Source of the DNA: Corythucha ciliata
Taxonomy: Eukaryota > Arthropoda > Insecta > Hemiptera > Tingidae
Assembly (NCBI GenBank): GCA_038030265.1
Contig: CM075943.1
Coordinates: 18,290,001-18,354,000 of the forward strand
Direction: 5' to 3'
Length of the DNA stretch: 64,000 bases
Part shown: piece by piece, positions 58,401 through 59,038 of the stretch
Layout of the letters: every line of letters starts with the position of its first letter
Numbering within the stretch: the first letter of the stretch is position 1
Notes under the pieces: model-generated
The model's input: the letters and a program-made list of their open reading frames with translations, nothing else
What the model was told of the DNA's origin: nothing
The model's database searches: none
Translations under genes and position numbers: made by a program

Positions 58401-59038
58401 GTAGAAAATCAGCCTATTGGAGTTGAAGAAACCCCTCTCGTCGTGCCATAAAGACCCCAGACCGTTTCAGCGACTTTTCCCGTTGTCCACAAAGAAAGCC
58501 CAACCTTTAATGACTTTCTGTCAAAGAGCGTTTCTACACTCTGTGTAGACCTGAAAAATTGTTCATAGTGAACCGATAATGATCAAAACGACGACGGCCA
58601 GTAATGATTCGCAAATGGAAAAACATGAAGTAACAAAGTAGGTATAGCACATCACAGACAGAAATATATTTAATACGTCCCAACTGTGGAGGGTTGGAAG
58701 ATAAAAAGTGGAAAAGAATATCCTCTCTACCCATACATACACAACCCTATCCTCCATGCTTACCATGTAACGACATTTTTGAGGCTATATAAGAGCGAGG
58801 GAGGCACTTGAGATACATTTCTCATTCTTACCACAATATGAGGTTTACCCTTTTTCCCCAACGACTGAGAAACTCCTCCCACAAACGTTCCTATTCACTG
58901 TCTTCCACCATTATTTACTAACAAACCTGCAGCTCATACGTCAAACTTACCTTTCAAGTTTTTCAATAGTTGGTGGTTGTTGAAGGATTGTTTGACTTCT
59001 TTCCATTTCAACAATACATGGAGTCCCCAGTTCAATTT
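6968..59038 (-). CDS. Khc-73: Kinesin-3 motor protein of the Khc-73/KIF13B family (29 exons, 5' end missing)
   Basis: This encodes a plus-end-directed microtubule motor. Known Khc-73/KIF13B proteins carry endosomal and polarity cargo and bind Discs-large-type MAGUKs. The visible 1,807 residues show the motor core (P-loop GQTGSGKS at 82-89, switch I NSESSRSH at 195-202, switch II DLAGSE at 232-237), neck coiled coil, FHA domain (about 432-530), KIF1B-type and KIF13 stalk domains (about 580-1,300), an acidic and Ser/Pro-rich linker, and a C-terminal CAP-Gly domain (about 1,695-1,755, GKNDG at 1,729-1,733). CAP-Gly at the C-terminus is diagnostic for KIF13B/Khc-73 rather than KIF1 or KIF13A. Human KIF13B has about 1,826 residues, so only about 20 N-terminal residues are missing. 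The 29 exons are listed separately; all are bounded by AG and GT and their phases sum exactly to a stop codon. The initiator exon was not found up to 64000. Confidence 0.96.
7129..7443 (-). CDS. Khc-73: Khc-73 exon AB: CAP-Gly domain
   Basis: It encodes the full CAP-Gly domain: [52 protein letters not shown] and [10 protein letters not shown]. The GKNDG signature that contacts C-terminal tyrosinated tubulin and EB-type tails is intact. It ends in a basic-serine stretch TMRRSSSRG. Confidence 0.97.
7602..8047. mobile_element. Fold-back MITE, 446 bp with ~105-bp inverted arms
   Basis: AAGCTTTGGTTTCCTAG at 7602 is mirrored by CTAGGAAACCAAAGCTT ending at 8047. The arms continue inward for about 100 bases (AAAGCGGTGCCGTAAT, TTTAAATCACA, TTGCCTAGAGAGCGGT and the reverse complements, with small gaps). 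There is no transposase. It lies in the 6.6-kb Khc-73 intron. I see no convincing target-site duplication. Confidence 0.8.
8100..8885. repeat. Decayed dispersed repeat
   Basis: Two related, diverged segments (about 8140-8460 and 8463-8760) share phrases such as AAAATGACC.AAATT and GGATTTCGGATCAGACGA. The second resembles 60950-61080 (AATCGGATCAGA..., TGTGATTCCGGC). A C11 run lies at 8317-8327. An open frame of 131 codons at 8463-8858 has no family resemblance and is probably chance. Confidence 0.4.
8896..10331 (+). pseudogene. Penelope-like RT with GIY-YIG endonuclease, truncated, one frameshift
   Basis: From 8896 one frame reads [20 protein letters not shown] and [10 protein letters not shown] motifs typical of Penelope-like elements, and ends in a stop at about 9053. 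A second frame, open from 9012, carries the rest: [17 protein letters not shown] (motif A), [16 protein letters not shown] (motif B), [10 protein letters not shown] (catalytic YVDD), IPFLDLLL and [21 protein letters not shown]-terminal GIY-YIG nuclease follows ([18 protein letters not shown]...RVREHKRDI), with stop at 10331. A one-base frameshift at about 9040-9052 joins the two. The catalytic residues of RT and the GIY-YIG core are present, so decay looks recent apart from 5' truncation. The first codon of the long frame is not ATG. Confidence 0.9.
10750..10782 (+). ncRNA. Hammerhead-ribozyme-like motif at the Penelope 3' end
   Basis: CTGAAGA, a GC stem (GGCG...CGCC) and TTGAAACG resemble the hammerhead core CUGAUGA-stem II-GAAA with one substitution. 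Penelope-like elements are known to carry hammerhead motifs in their terminal repeats. The substituted core base suggests an inactive or merely similar sequence. Confidence 0.3.
10860..11600 (+). repeat. Degenerate ~31-bp array, family A, forward
   Basis: Irregular copies of a unit like GCTAAAATTGAGAAAAAGCG CTAATTC recur about every 30 bases (10884, 10914, 10966, 11024, 11103 and on). An A-tract of about 33 bases interrupts it at about 11187-11218. Non-coding; intronic. Confidence 0.75.
11640..12056 (-). repeat. Degenerate ~31-bp array, family A, reverse
   Basis: The same unit appears in the opposite orientation (CAATTTTAGCCACGAATT, TTTCTCAATTTTAGC). Together with 10860-11600 it makes a large imperfect inverted pair with the turn at about 11600. 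Confidence 0.7.
12057..12740. repeat. Family B repeat remnants with a G14 tract
   Basis: A G14 run spans 12057-12070. Remnants of the family B unit follow (AGGGCCAAAGTCACC, GGGCCAAGACATTTGGTTTT, GAGCCGAATTTAAAAATTG). No coding sequence is recognisable. Confidence 0.55.
12741..13571. other. Intronic repeat-rich DNA, family D remnants
   Basis: No gene. The part at 13090-13390 contains spaced phrases (GTCAGTTTTGGGTTAAATC, CAGTTTCTGAGACGAAATCG) like those in the family D arrays elsewhere. Frames of about 90-115 codons on both strands show no family resemblance. Confidence 0.4.
13572..13679. mobile_element. Small fold-back MITE
   Basis: CTATTCTGTAACTCATAACG... at 13572-13602 pairs with ...GAGTTACAGAATAG at 13649-13679 over about 31 bases. 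The arms contain the self-complementary word ACGCGTGCGTTAGC. The loop is about 46 bases. Confidence 0.75.
13700..14056. other. Intronic DNA with a direct repeat
   Basis: GAGAAAAAAGACGCCGAC occurs at 13820-13837 and 13931-13948, flanking CG-rich words such as GACGCGTACGCG. A C11 run lies at 14001-14011. Possibly the ends of a small DNA transposon; too little is left to say more. Confidence 0.4.
14057..14219 (-). CDS. Khc-73: Khc-73 exon AA: basic linker before CAP-Gly
   Basis: It encodes [40 protein letters not shown] and ends DHTE plus one base. The acceptor is TTTGTAG; an alternative CAG lies 8 nt downstream but would break phase. The donor is GTAAGA. Confidence 0.85.
14298..14598 (-). CDS. 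Khc-73: Khc-73 exon Z: Ser/Pro-rich linker
   Basis: It encodes 100 residues beginning [20 protein letters not shown], with a Pro-rich patch (SIPPPPAE) and ending TGLPPGK. Low-complexity linker is expected here in the family. The donor GTAAAC follows the AAA codon; the frame stays open beyond it, so the edge rests on splice signals and phase. Confidence 0.82.
14659..14771 (-). CDS. Khc-73: Khc-73 exon Y
   Basis: It encodes [20 protein letters not shown] and [15 protein letters not shown]. The acceptor AAAATTGAAG is weak, with its pyrimidine tract (an imperfect T18) 35-50 nt upstream, so the exact 5' edge is less certain. The donor is GTGAGA and the phase fits. Confidence 0.8.
14850..15058 (-). 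CDS. Khc-73: Khc-73 exon X: acidic linker
   Basis: It encodes [20 protein letters not shown], a Glu/Asp-rich run ([13 protein letters not shown]) and QFAELESYQ. The first codon is completed from an exon 8.8 kb upstream and the phase fits exactly. The donor GTCTGC is weaker than the others. Confidence 0.88.
15059..16980. other. Start of the 8.8-kb Khc-73 intron, mostly AT-rich
   Basis: Apart from the small frame at 15214-15423 I see no gene. Long A/T tracts (for example 16255-16330) and no clear repeat unit are present. Confidence 0.5.
15214..15423 (+). CDS. Possible small protein of 69 residues, unknown
   Basis: An ATG in a favourable context (ACAAAATGAG) opens a frame of 69 codons that is Lys/Glu/Arg/Leu-rich ([20 protein letters not shown] ...ISGKC). 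It looks able to form helices. An AATAAA at about 15429 follows the stop almost at once. It lies on the plus strand, antisense inside the intron just upstream of exon X. I do not recognise a family. A chance frame in repeat DNA is the main alternative. Confidence 0.2.
   Translation: MSQQLLEFVLKKITKIKEDVKIEVDNVRLELGWRRSVFKFKLRLRNVGRAERDPITILEQEIIEISGKC
16981..17327. repeat. Degenerate ~21-24-bp array, family D
   Basis: Copies of a unit like CATCGATAGAAACTCGCCATC recur between about 17080 and 17310 (CGATCGAAACTAGCCATC, CGATAGAAACAGGCAATC, CCACAGAAATTGGCAGTC, CCGATAAAAACTGTCAGTC). The minus strand reads as an iterated VSIDGW peptide over 82 codons, which is a by-product of the period. Confidence 0.75.
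17328..17966. other. Intronic DNA with two poly-G tracts
   Basis: G10 at 17328-17337 and G13 at 17608-17620. Family A-like phrases start near 17815 (TTAGAATTGAGACAATTAC). No gene. Confidence 0.45.
17967..19344 (+). repeat. Segmental duplication, copy 1 (1,378 bp)
   Basis: The segment beginning CAAATTACGAAAGAATGC and ending AAGCTAAAAGTGC is followed head-to-tail by copy 2 with no spacer, and a partial copy 3 begins at 21234. It contains family A and D repeat phrases, a G10 run near 18785 and a CAGTGGCGGATCTAGAA hAT-like terminus near 19155. Frames shared by the copies (18375-18581 minus, 18627-18812 plus) have no recognised family. Confidence 0.92.
19345..20660 (+). repeat. Segmental duplication, copy 2 (59-bp deletion)
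   Basis: Nearly identical to copy 1, but 59 bases are missing after GTGCTTAC at about 19843. Copies 2 and 3 share small differences from copy 1 (CTTGGTCGCG for CTTGATCGCG; GAGCTATAAATAG for GAGCTATAATAG). Confidence 0.92.
20888..21024. mobile_element. Palindromic MITE, ~137 bp
   Basis: GCCACCTTCACGTGCAAGCT... to ...CAATCAGAGCGCTCCACG pairs with GGCACAGCGCTCTGATTCG to ...AGCTTGCATGTGAAGGCGGC. Arms of about 65 bases are separated by only a few bases. It lies between duplication copies 2 and 3. Confidence 0.85.
21040..21233. repeat. AACGTT-rich repeat
   Basis: Words such as AACGTTCG, TAACGTTA and AACATTC recur about every 20-30 bases in alternating orientation, ending GAACGTTCGTCTGCTGCC. Probably a small non-autonomous element. 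Confidence 0.5.
21234..22240 (+). repeat. Segmental duplication, copy 3 (partial, 1,007 bp)
   Basis: It starts at TTCGCCACCGAATGAACACG, corresponding to 18344 in copy 1, and ends at GCAGCTAAAA. It retains the 59 bases missing in copy 2. It includes a short internal duplication of ATTCGACTTT near 22160. Confidence 0.92.
22250..22970. repeat. Degenerate ~31-bp array, family C
   Basis: GAAATTGCAAGTTTCGGGTC-like units recur (for example TTGCAAGTTTCGGGTCTTAA at about 22483, AAATTGCAAGTTTCGGGT at about 22512, GAAATTGCGAGTTTCC at about 22624, GAAATTGCAAGTTTCGGG at about 22872). Non-coding. Confidence 0.75.
22971..23820. other. Intronic DNA, no feature recognised
   Basis: AT-rich sequence between the family C array and exon W. 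No repeat unit, coding exon or RNA gene is evident. Confidence 0.5.
23821..23995 (-). CDS. Khc-73: Khc-73 exon W
   Basis: It encodes [20 protein letters not shown], then a Ser/Thr-rich stretch to SSQSKQFGI. It is low-conservation linker between stalk and CAP-Gly. Acceptor, donor (GTGAGT) and phase fit both neighbours. Confidence 0.9.
24067..24215 (-). CDS. Khc-73: Khc-73 exon V
   Basis: It encodes [29 protein letters not shown] and [12 protein letters not shown], matching the 'VLAVENLLTLDRLRQEVAVKE' and 'RSISSPNVN' segments of KIF13B. Confidence 0.96.
24280..24370 (-). CDS. Khc-73: Khc-73 exon U
   Basis: It encodes [20 protein letters not shown] then [10 protein letters not shown]. It matches the 'GVEEREALARMAA...SDSEAYIEKY' segment of KIF13B. 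The donor is GTAAGC. Confidence 0.95.
24445..24647 (-). CDS. Khc-73: Khc-73 exon T
   Basis: It encodes [38 protein letters not shown] and [13 protein letters not shown], nearly collinear with KIF13B 'DERLFLIVRVTVQLSHPADMQLVLRKR'. Confidence 0.97.
24714..24917 (-). CDS. Khc-73: Khc-73 exon S
   Basis: It encodes [37 protein letters not shown] and HLNRVTD, matching the KIF13B 'IVKQHDGEVKAEASWDSAVH' region. Phase is 1 on both sides. Confidence 0.94.
24975..25291 (-). CDS. Khc-73: Khc-73 exon R: KIF13 stalk domain
   Basis: It encodes [50 protein letters not shown] and [10 protein letters not shown]. The [16 protein letters not shown] motif is one of the most conserved KIF13 signatures. Confidence 0.97.
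25358..25715 (-). CDS. Khc-73: Khc-73 exon Q: KIF13 stalk domain
   Basis: This is a long exon. It begins [13 protein letters not shown], then includes [33 protein letters not shown] and QQSGTLPI, all close to KIF13B. It ends with two bases of an Arg codon (donor GTACTC). Confidence 0.97.
25789..26023 (-). CDS. Khc-73: Khc-73 exon P: KIF13 stalk domain
   Basis: It encodes [35 protein letters not shown] and [20 protein letters not shown], corresponding to 'ILQATGLP..LSHFVFCKYSFW' and 'VVFDH..EFSV.ITEDFIEH' of KIF13B. Confidence 0.97.
26091..26210 (-). CDS. Khc-73: Khc-73 exon O: KIF13 stalk, Ser/Asp-rich insert
   Basis: It continues [15 protein letters not shown] and then a Ser/Asp-rich stretch ending TTPITIR. 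The acceptor is CGTTCAACAG and the donor GTAATA. Phase 0 at both ends joins the motif VEV.R.SG of the family to the next exon. Confidence 0.94.
26211..26828. other. Intronic DNA at the start of the 3.7-kb intron
   Basis: No gene. TGACATATTATCCA is repeated near 26389 and 26409. TTTGTTTAGGCTAGATTTTC near 26573 belongs to the repeat family that makes up the next feature. Confidence 0.45.
26829..27634. mobile_element. Nested inverted-repeat (fold-back) cluster
   Basis: Two inverted pairs interlock. 26829-26925 (GTTTAGCCCTATCAAATATT ... CCCAAATCGTTTGTG) is inverted at 27377-27475 and also directly repeated at about 27254-27351. 26973-27083 (ACAACCGCGTAAATGGG ... CGAAATTAGTCTC) is inverted at 27523-27634. 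No transposase frame. A T18 tract lies near 27133. Confidence 0.75.
27870..28030 (-). repeat. hAT-like terminus and family A array
   Basis: On the minus strand TAGGGGCGTAGCCAGCC at about 27900 resembles the terminal repeats of hAT-Tip100 elements. Reverse family A units follow at 27918-28020 (CAATTTTATTCGCGAATTAG). The partner terminus was not found. Confidence 0.4.
28140..28760 (-). pseudogene. Non-LTR retrotransposon RNase H and C-terminal fragment, frameshifted
   Basis: Reading from 28754 down, the sequence shows [12 protein letters not shown] (RNase H catalytic Asp motif), then [16 protein letters not shown] (the 'V.LVWVPGH.G..GNE' motif). After at least one frameshift come phrases typical of the C-terminus of I- or Jockey-clade LINEs ([33 protein letters not shown]). 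The RT and endonuclease are absent. Its G+C is higher than its surroundings. It lies sense to Khc-73 in the 3.7-kb intron. Confidence 0.82.
28761..29225 (-). repeat. Degenerate ~31-bp array, family A, reverse
   Basis: Units such as CAATTTTAGCCCCGAATCAG CGCTTTTT and TCAATTTTAGCCACCAATTA GCGC are clearest at about 29095-29175. Directly abuts the LINE fragment. Confidence 0.75.
29226..29886. other. Intronic DNA with family B and C-like phrases
   Basis: No gene. Phrases such as GCGAGCAAAATCAGCGAGATT, GCGACATCGATGAAATTGGTC and GCCGGGAAAACCCACTGAACTGG recur about every 35-40 bases at 29540-29700, a diverged array. Confidence 0.4.
29887..30051 (-). CDS. Khc-73: Khc-73 exon N: KIF1B-like domain
   Basis: It encodes [20 protein letters not shown] and [17 protein letters not shown], the highly conserved '[18 protein letters not shown]' and 'PIINQKGEVAGRL' motifs. 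It is the last exon before the 3.7-kb intron. Confidence 0.97.
30128..30268 (-). CDS. Khc-73: Khc-73 exon M: stalk
   Basis: These 47 codons, [20 protein letters not shown] to [15 protein letters not shown], match 'LLSEPAI.VRR..K..QIWSLEKLDNRLLDMRDLY' of KIF13B. Phase is 0 on both sides. Confidence 0.96.
30335..30497 (-). CDS. Khc-73: Khc-73 exon L: stalk
   Basis: It encodes [35 protein letters not shown] and [15 protein letters not shown], closely matching the KIF13B segment 'LREQIVKANLLVREANYIAEELDKRT...VTLQIP'. The donor is GTAAAC. Confidence 0.96.
30585..30759 (-). CDS. Khc-73: Khc-73 exon K: stalk coiled coil
   Basis: It encodes [19 protein letters not shown], then a Ser/Pro-rich stretch [19 protein letters not shown] and RVEKWAKER. 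The donor is GTAATT. The coil and the WA.ER motif match KIF13B. Confidence 0.94.
30829..30975 (-). CDS. Khc-73: Khc-73 exon J: stalk
   Basis: It encodes [20 protein letters not shown] to [15 protein letters not shown], aligning with the KIF13B stretch ending 'SLEQQHEEEKR'. The acceptor is GATTTTCAG and the donor GTACAA. Phases agree with both neighbours. Confidence 0.93.
31038..31509 (-). CDS. Khc-73: Khc-73 exon I: neck coil and FHA domain
   Basis: This is the largest exon, 157 codons. It runs from [18 protein letters not shown], through the coiled coil and [10 protein letters not shown], into the FHA domain ([49 protein letters not shown]). In kinesin-3 proteins this neck-FHA block controls dimerisation and autoinhibition. 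Confidence 0.97.
31566..31580 (-). CDS. Khc-73: Khc-73 exon H: 15-nt microexon (GTPVN)
   Basis: The sequence reads AG|GGA ACG CCC GTT AAT|GTAAGT, with a good pyrimidine tract (TTGTAATTTCAG) before it. The introns on either side are only 71 and 56 nt. The length is a multiple of three and lies at phase 0 boundaries, so inclusion or skipping both keep the frame. It falls in the linker between neck coil and FHA domain, where KIF13 proteins vary in length. Confidence 0.75.
31652..31873 (-). CDS. Khc-73: Khc-73 exon G: end of the motor and neck
   Basis: It encodes [18 protein letters not shown], then [17 protein letters not shown], which closes the motor domain, followed by neck sequence [15 protein letters not shown]. 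The donor GTGAGT is followed on the minus strand by a C11 tract inside the 71-nt intron. Confidence 0.97.
31940..32054 (-). CDS. Khc-73: Khc-73 exon F: motor alpha-4 region
   Basis: It encodes [20 protein letters not shown], then [14 protein letters not shown]. The PYRDS.LT.LL motif is part of the microtubule-binding helix region shared by all kinesins. The donor is GTGAGT. Confidence 0.97.
32229..32476 (-). CDS. Khc-73: Khc-73 exon E: motor switch I and II
   Basis: It carries both nucleotide-sensing motifs: NSESSRSH (switch I) and LVDLAGSE (switch II). It ends KEGSNIN plus two bases of Lys (donor GTGAGG), completed by the next exon into the NKSLTTLG motif. Confidence 0.97.
32537..32650 (-). 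CDS. Khc-73: Khc-73 exon D: motor
   Basis: These 38 codons, [19 protein letters not shown] to LAVSSFQ, include the conserved V.DLL and LKVREH motor motifs. Phase is 0 on both sides; the donor is GTAATA. Confidence 0.96.
32732..32886 (-). CDS. Khc-73: Khc-73 exon C: P-loop completion and alpha-2 region
   Basis: It begins GC TCT GGG AAA, completing GSGKS, and reads [19 protein letters not shown] to [11 protein letters not shown]. The donor is GTAAAC. It enters in phase 1 and ends on a codon boundary. Confidence 0.97.
32887..34110. other. Start of the 8.8-kb Khc-73 intron, no feature recognised
   Basis: No coding exon, RNA gene or clear repeat unit. Short CT-rich runs precede 33200. Confidence 0.45.
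34120..34920 (+). repeat. Degenerate ~29-35-bp array, family B
   Basis: Units such as GAGCCGAAATCACGAATTCTG, GAGCAAAGATAAATGGCGAAATT and GAGCCAAAATGACAAATTTTG repeat across the stretch, always a GAGC- word, a spacer and AAATT. Non-coding. Confidence 0.75.
34959..35406 (+). mobile_element. MITE with 13-bp TIR TGGGGAACTTGCA, copy 1 (448 bp)
   Basis: It begins TGGGGAACTTGCACATTTTT and ends CACGCAAGTTCCCCA. The whole unit recurs in the opposite orientation at 38929-39369. No coding capacity. Both copies lie in the same Khc-73 intron. Confidence 0.85.
35430..36100. repeat. Degenerate array, family C
   Basis: Units such as GTGAAATCGCAAGTTTGGG, GCGAAATTGCACGGTGGG, CGAAATTGTGACTTTCAG and then TGACTCCCTAAAAACCCAAT repeat about every 30-40 bases. 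The last part (35930-36100) shifts to a GATTGACTCCCTAAAAA.CC unit. Confidence 0.7.
36101..36600. other. Intronic DNA, no feature recognised
   Basis: Scattered family B-like phrases in the first 100 bases, then unique sequence of mixed composition. Frames up to 100 codons show no recognisable family. Confidence 0.4.
36601..37731. mobile_element. Non-autonomous DNA transposon carrying a minisatellite array
   Basis: The left end TTAGGGTGACCAGA matches the right end (minus strand GTACGGTGACCAGACG), each followed by AAAAGAAGGAC-type words. The flanks carry TATAG on both sides (36596-36600 and 37732-37736), a plausible target-site duplication. The interior is mostly the 29-bp array. No transposase. 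Confidence 0.55.
36720..37380 (+). repeat. 29-bp minisatellite-like array, family B (best copy)
   Basis: About 22 units of GAGCCAAAACACGAAATTGG CTTTTGAAN follow one another with 70-95% similarity by eye. Because the unit lacks stops on the minus strand, that strand is open for 211 codons (iterated [12 protein letters not shown] peptides), but the variation looks like drift rather than codon conservation. Confidence 0.9.
37740..38928. repeat. Family D phrases in intronic DNA
   Basis: GAAACTGACTATTCGGC, AAACTGTCAATTTTATCC, TAAATTGACAAAAAGCC, TAAACTAACAATTTTGCC and AAAACTGACTATCCAC recur every 25-40 bases at 37815-38370. The remainder to 38928 shows no feature. Confidence 0.55.
38929..39369 (-). 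mobile_element. MITE with 13-bp TIR TGGGGAACTTGCA, copy 2 (441 bp)
   Basis: Inverted copy of 34959-35406, with matching ends TGGGGAACTTGCATGAATC and GTGCAAGTTCCCCA and a C9-10 tract where copy 1 has a GA-rich tract. The two copies form a 440-bp inverted repeat 3.5 kb apart. Confidence 0.85.
39370..39955. other. Intronic DNA, no feature recognised
   Basis: Mixed composition; open frames of up to 78 codons lack any recognisable motif. No RNA gene. Confidence 0.4.
39956..41400. repeat. Degenerate array, family C (longest copy)
   Basis: CGAAATTGCAAGTTTCGGG-type units are spread over 1.4 kb (for example near 40220, 40310, 40590, 40920, 41100, 41350), broken by phrases such as CCCCGGGCTAGCCGGCCCCGAC near 40352 and a MITE at 40642. 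Confidence 0.7.
40642..40800. mobile_element. Small MITE with imperfect TIRs
   Basis: The left end AAGGACCCTGACACACGAGG with CACTTGAGTGGC pairs with the right end (minus strand AGGGCCCTGAAGAGACGAGG with AATTGAGTGGC). The length is about 159 bp. It is embedded in the family C array. Confidence 0.6.
41684..41847 (-). CDS. Khc-73: Khc-73 exon B: motor up to the P-loop
   Basis: It encodes [17 protein letters not shown] through [18 protein letters not shown]. The exon ends one base into the P-loop glycine codon (ACG G, donor GTGAGT). The acceptor is GTGTTTCAG. The following intron (8.8 kb) therefore splits the nucleotide-binding loop, a common position in kinesin-3 genes. Confidence 0.97.
41848..44395. 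other. Start of the 17.1-kb Khc-73 intron, AT-rich
   Basis: No coding exon recognised. G11 at 41405-41415 lies just before the exon B region. Frames below 76 codons are unremarkable. Confidence 0.45.
44396..45500. repeat. Mixed family B and A arrays
   Basis: Family B units at 44400-44620 (AAAGCCACGAAATTGATTTT, GGAGCCAAATCCGCGAAATTG) are followed by a hAT-like word CAGTGCCGTCTATAGGCGGG at about 44613. Family A units follow at 44840-45230 (GCTAAAATTGCAAAAAATAAG), then family B again at 45225-45450. Confidence 0.65.
45540..47220. other. Intronic DNA; unassigned frame at 45645-45917
   Basis: A 90-codon frame ([20 protein letters not shown] ...) sits in a locally GC-richer patch but has no recognisable family, splice context or repeat partner. 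GCAAGTTCCCTATTG at 46133 resembles one end of the TGGGGAACTTGCA MITE. The rest is AT-rich. Confidence 0.35.
47294..48455. mobile_element. Long fold-back element, ~260-bp arms
   Basis: 47294-47560 is mirrored by 48190-48455: GGGGTGGTGTATAGGTATG / GGGGTGGTGTAAGTATGATG; CTTCGGGATCACC / CCTCGGGATCATC; CGACATTTTTGAAATTTTT / CGACATTTTTAGATTTTTTT; CGAAGTAAC; AGTCCAAAGCGG. The loop is about 630 bases. No transposase recognised. Confidence 0.75.
48459..49430. repeat. Head segment plus 296-bp tandem repeat, block 1
   Basis: A head (48459-48950) begins AATTCGCTCCGGCAGCTGGC. It is followed by a repeat marked by TGCAATACCGACCGGGG at 49020 and 49316 (period 296), with TCGAGAGTTATC and GATTTATAGTGATTTTT in each unit. 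The head is found inverted at 63590-64000. Confidence 0.85.
49440..50583 (+). repeat. 1.1-kb direct duplication, copy A
   Basis: It begins ATATATAAAGAAATATATATG and ends GGATGGATGTCACAAGAAAAA. The same segment recurs at 52977-54095. It contains a 65-codon frame in both copies (see findings). Copy A has an extra 14-20 bases near 50226 (ATATACTTGGATTATCCAAG). Confidence 0.92.
50578..51520. repeat. 296-bp tandem repeat, block 2
   Basis: It starts with the CGCTCCGGCAGCTGGCGG word shared with 48468 and continues with units marked by GCAATACCGACCGG at 50883, 51180 and 51399 (periods 297 and 219, the last unit shortened). It ends AACGGCCATAATATTATAAATA, as block 1 does. Confidence 0.85.
51527..52975. 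mobile_element. Snapback transposon, 1,449 bp, CAGGGTGG ends, TATA flanks
   Basis: It starts CAGGGTGGAACAGGATAAGT and ends CTTATCCTGTACCACCCTG. The first and last about 550 bases are reverse complements at roughly 85% identity by eye, and the central 350 bases are themselves partly palindromic (GCAGCTGGCTGTCGG / CCGACACCTAGCTGC). TATA flanks both sides. CAGGGTG termini and a TA-type target fit the Tc1/mariner superfamily. No transposase domain is recognised; each arm holds a related frame on the strand reading outwards (51627-51866 minus, 52579-52827 plus). Confidence 0.88.
52977..54095 (+). repeat. 1.1-kb direct duplication, copy B
   Basis: Nearly identical to 49440-50583, with scattered substitutions and two small deletions. 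It begins immediately at the right end of the snapback element. It ends GGATGGATGTCCTAAGAAAAA, after which the sequences diverge. Confidence 0.92.
54096..55200. other. Intronic DNA with one exon-like segment
   Basis: Mostly unique AT-rich sequence. At 54725-54842 on the minus strand an AG (TTATGTGCAG) and a GT (GTGACG) bound 118 nt reading [20 protein letters not shown] and [18 protein letters not shown]. The composition is coding-like, but I recognise no family and the phase does not fit a Khc-73 exon between A and B. Confidence 0.3.
55200..55770 (-). repeat. Degenerate ~31-bp array, family A, reverse
   Basis: Units such as CAATTTTAGCCAAGAAGTAG CGC and TTAATTTTAGCTGTAAATGAG recur. An A-tract of about 30 bases lies at 55384-55414. 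Confidence 0.7.
55771..56332. other. Intronic DNA, no feature recognised
   Basis: Mixed composition with a 118-codon plus-strand frame (55957-56313) lacking any motif I recognise. Confidence 0.4.
56333..57570. mobile_element. hAT-like non-autonomous element carrying a family B array
   Basis: The left end CAGGGGCGGTTTTAGGCC and right end (minus strand CAGGGGCGATATTAAGGGGG) are similar. CTTGCTGG (56325-56332) and GTTGCTGG (57573-57580) flank it, a near-match of the 8 bp expected for hAT. The interior is a reverse family B array at 56580-57370 (TTTGGCTCTTTCAAACCC, AAATTTCGTTGGTTTGGCTC). No transposase. Confidence 0.6.
57571..58950. other. Intronic DNA between the hAT-like element and exon A
   Basis: AT-rich, no gene or repeat recognised. 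Frames up to 67 codons are unremarkable. Confidence 0.45.
58951..59038 (-). CDS. Khc-73: Khc-73 exon A (first visible exon): motor N-terminus
   Basis: It encodes [20 protein letters not shown] and ends ...IEKLER, aligning with the segment after the first beta strand of KIF13 motors ('RELELGT.C.VEMEGNQT'). The acceptor is TTGTTCGCAG and the donor GTAAGT. It enters with 2 nt of a codon and leaves with AG, which the next exon at 41847 completes to Arg before KPPKTF. It was found by homology, 17 kb upstream of the next exon. The preceding exon (start Met and VAVRVRP strand) is not visible. Confidence 0.88.
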
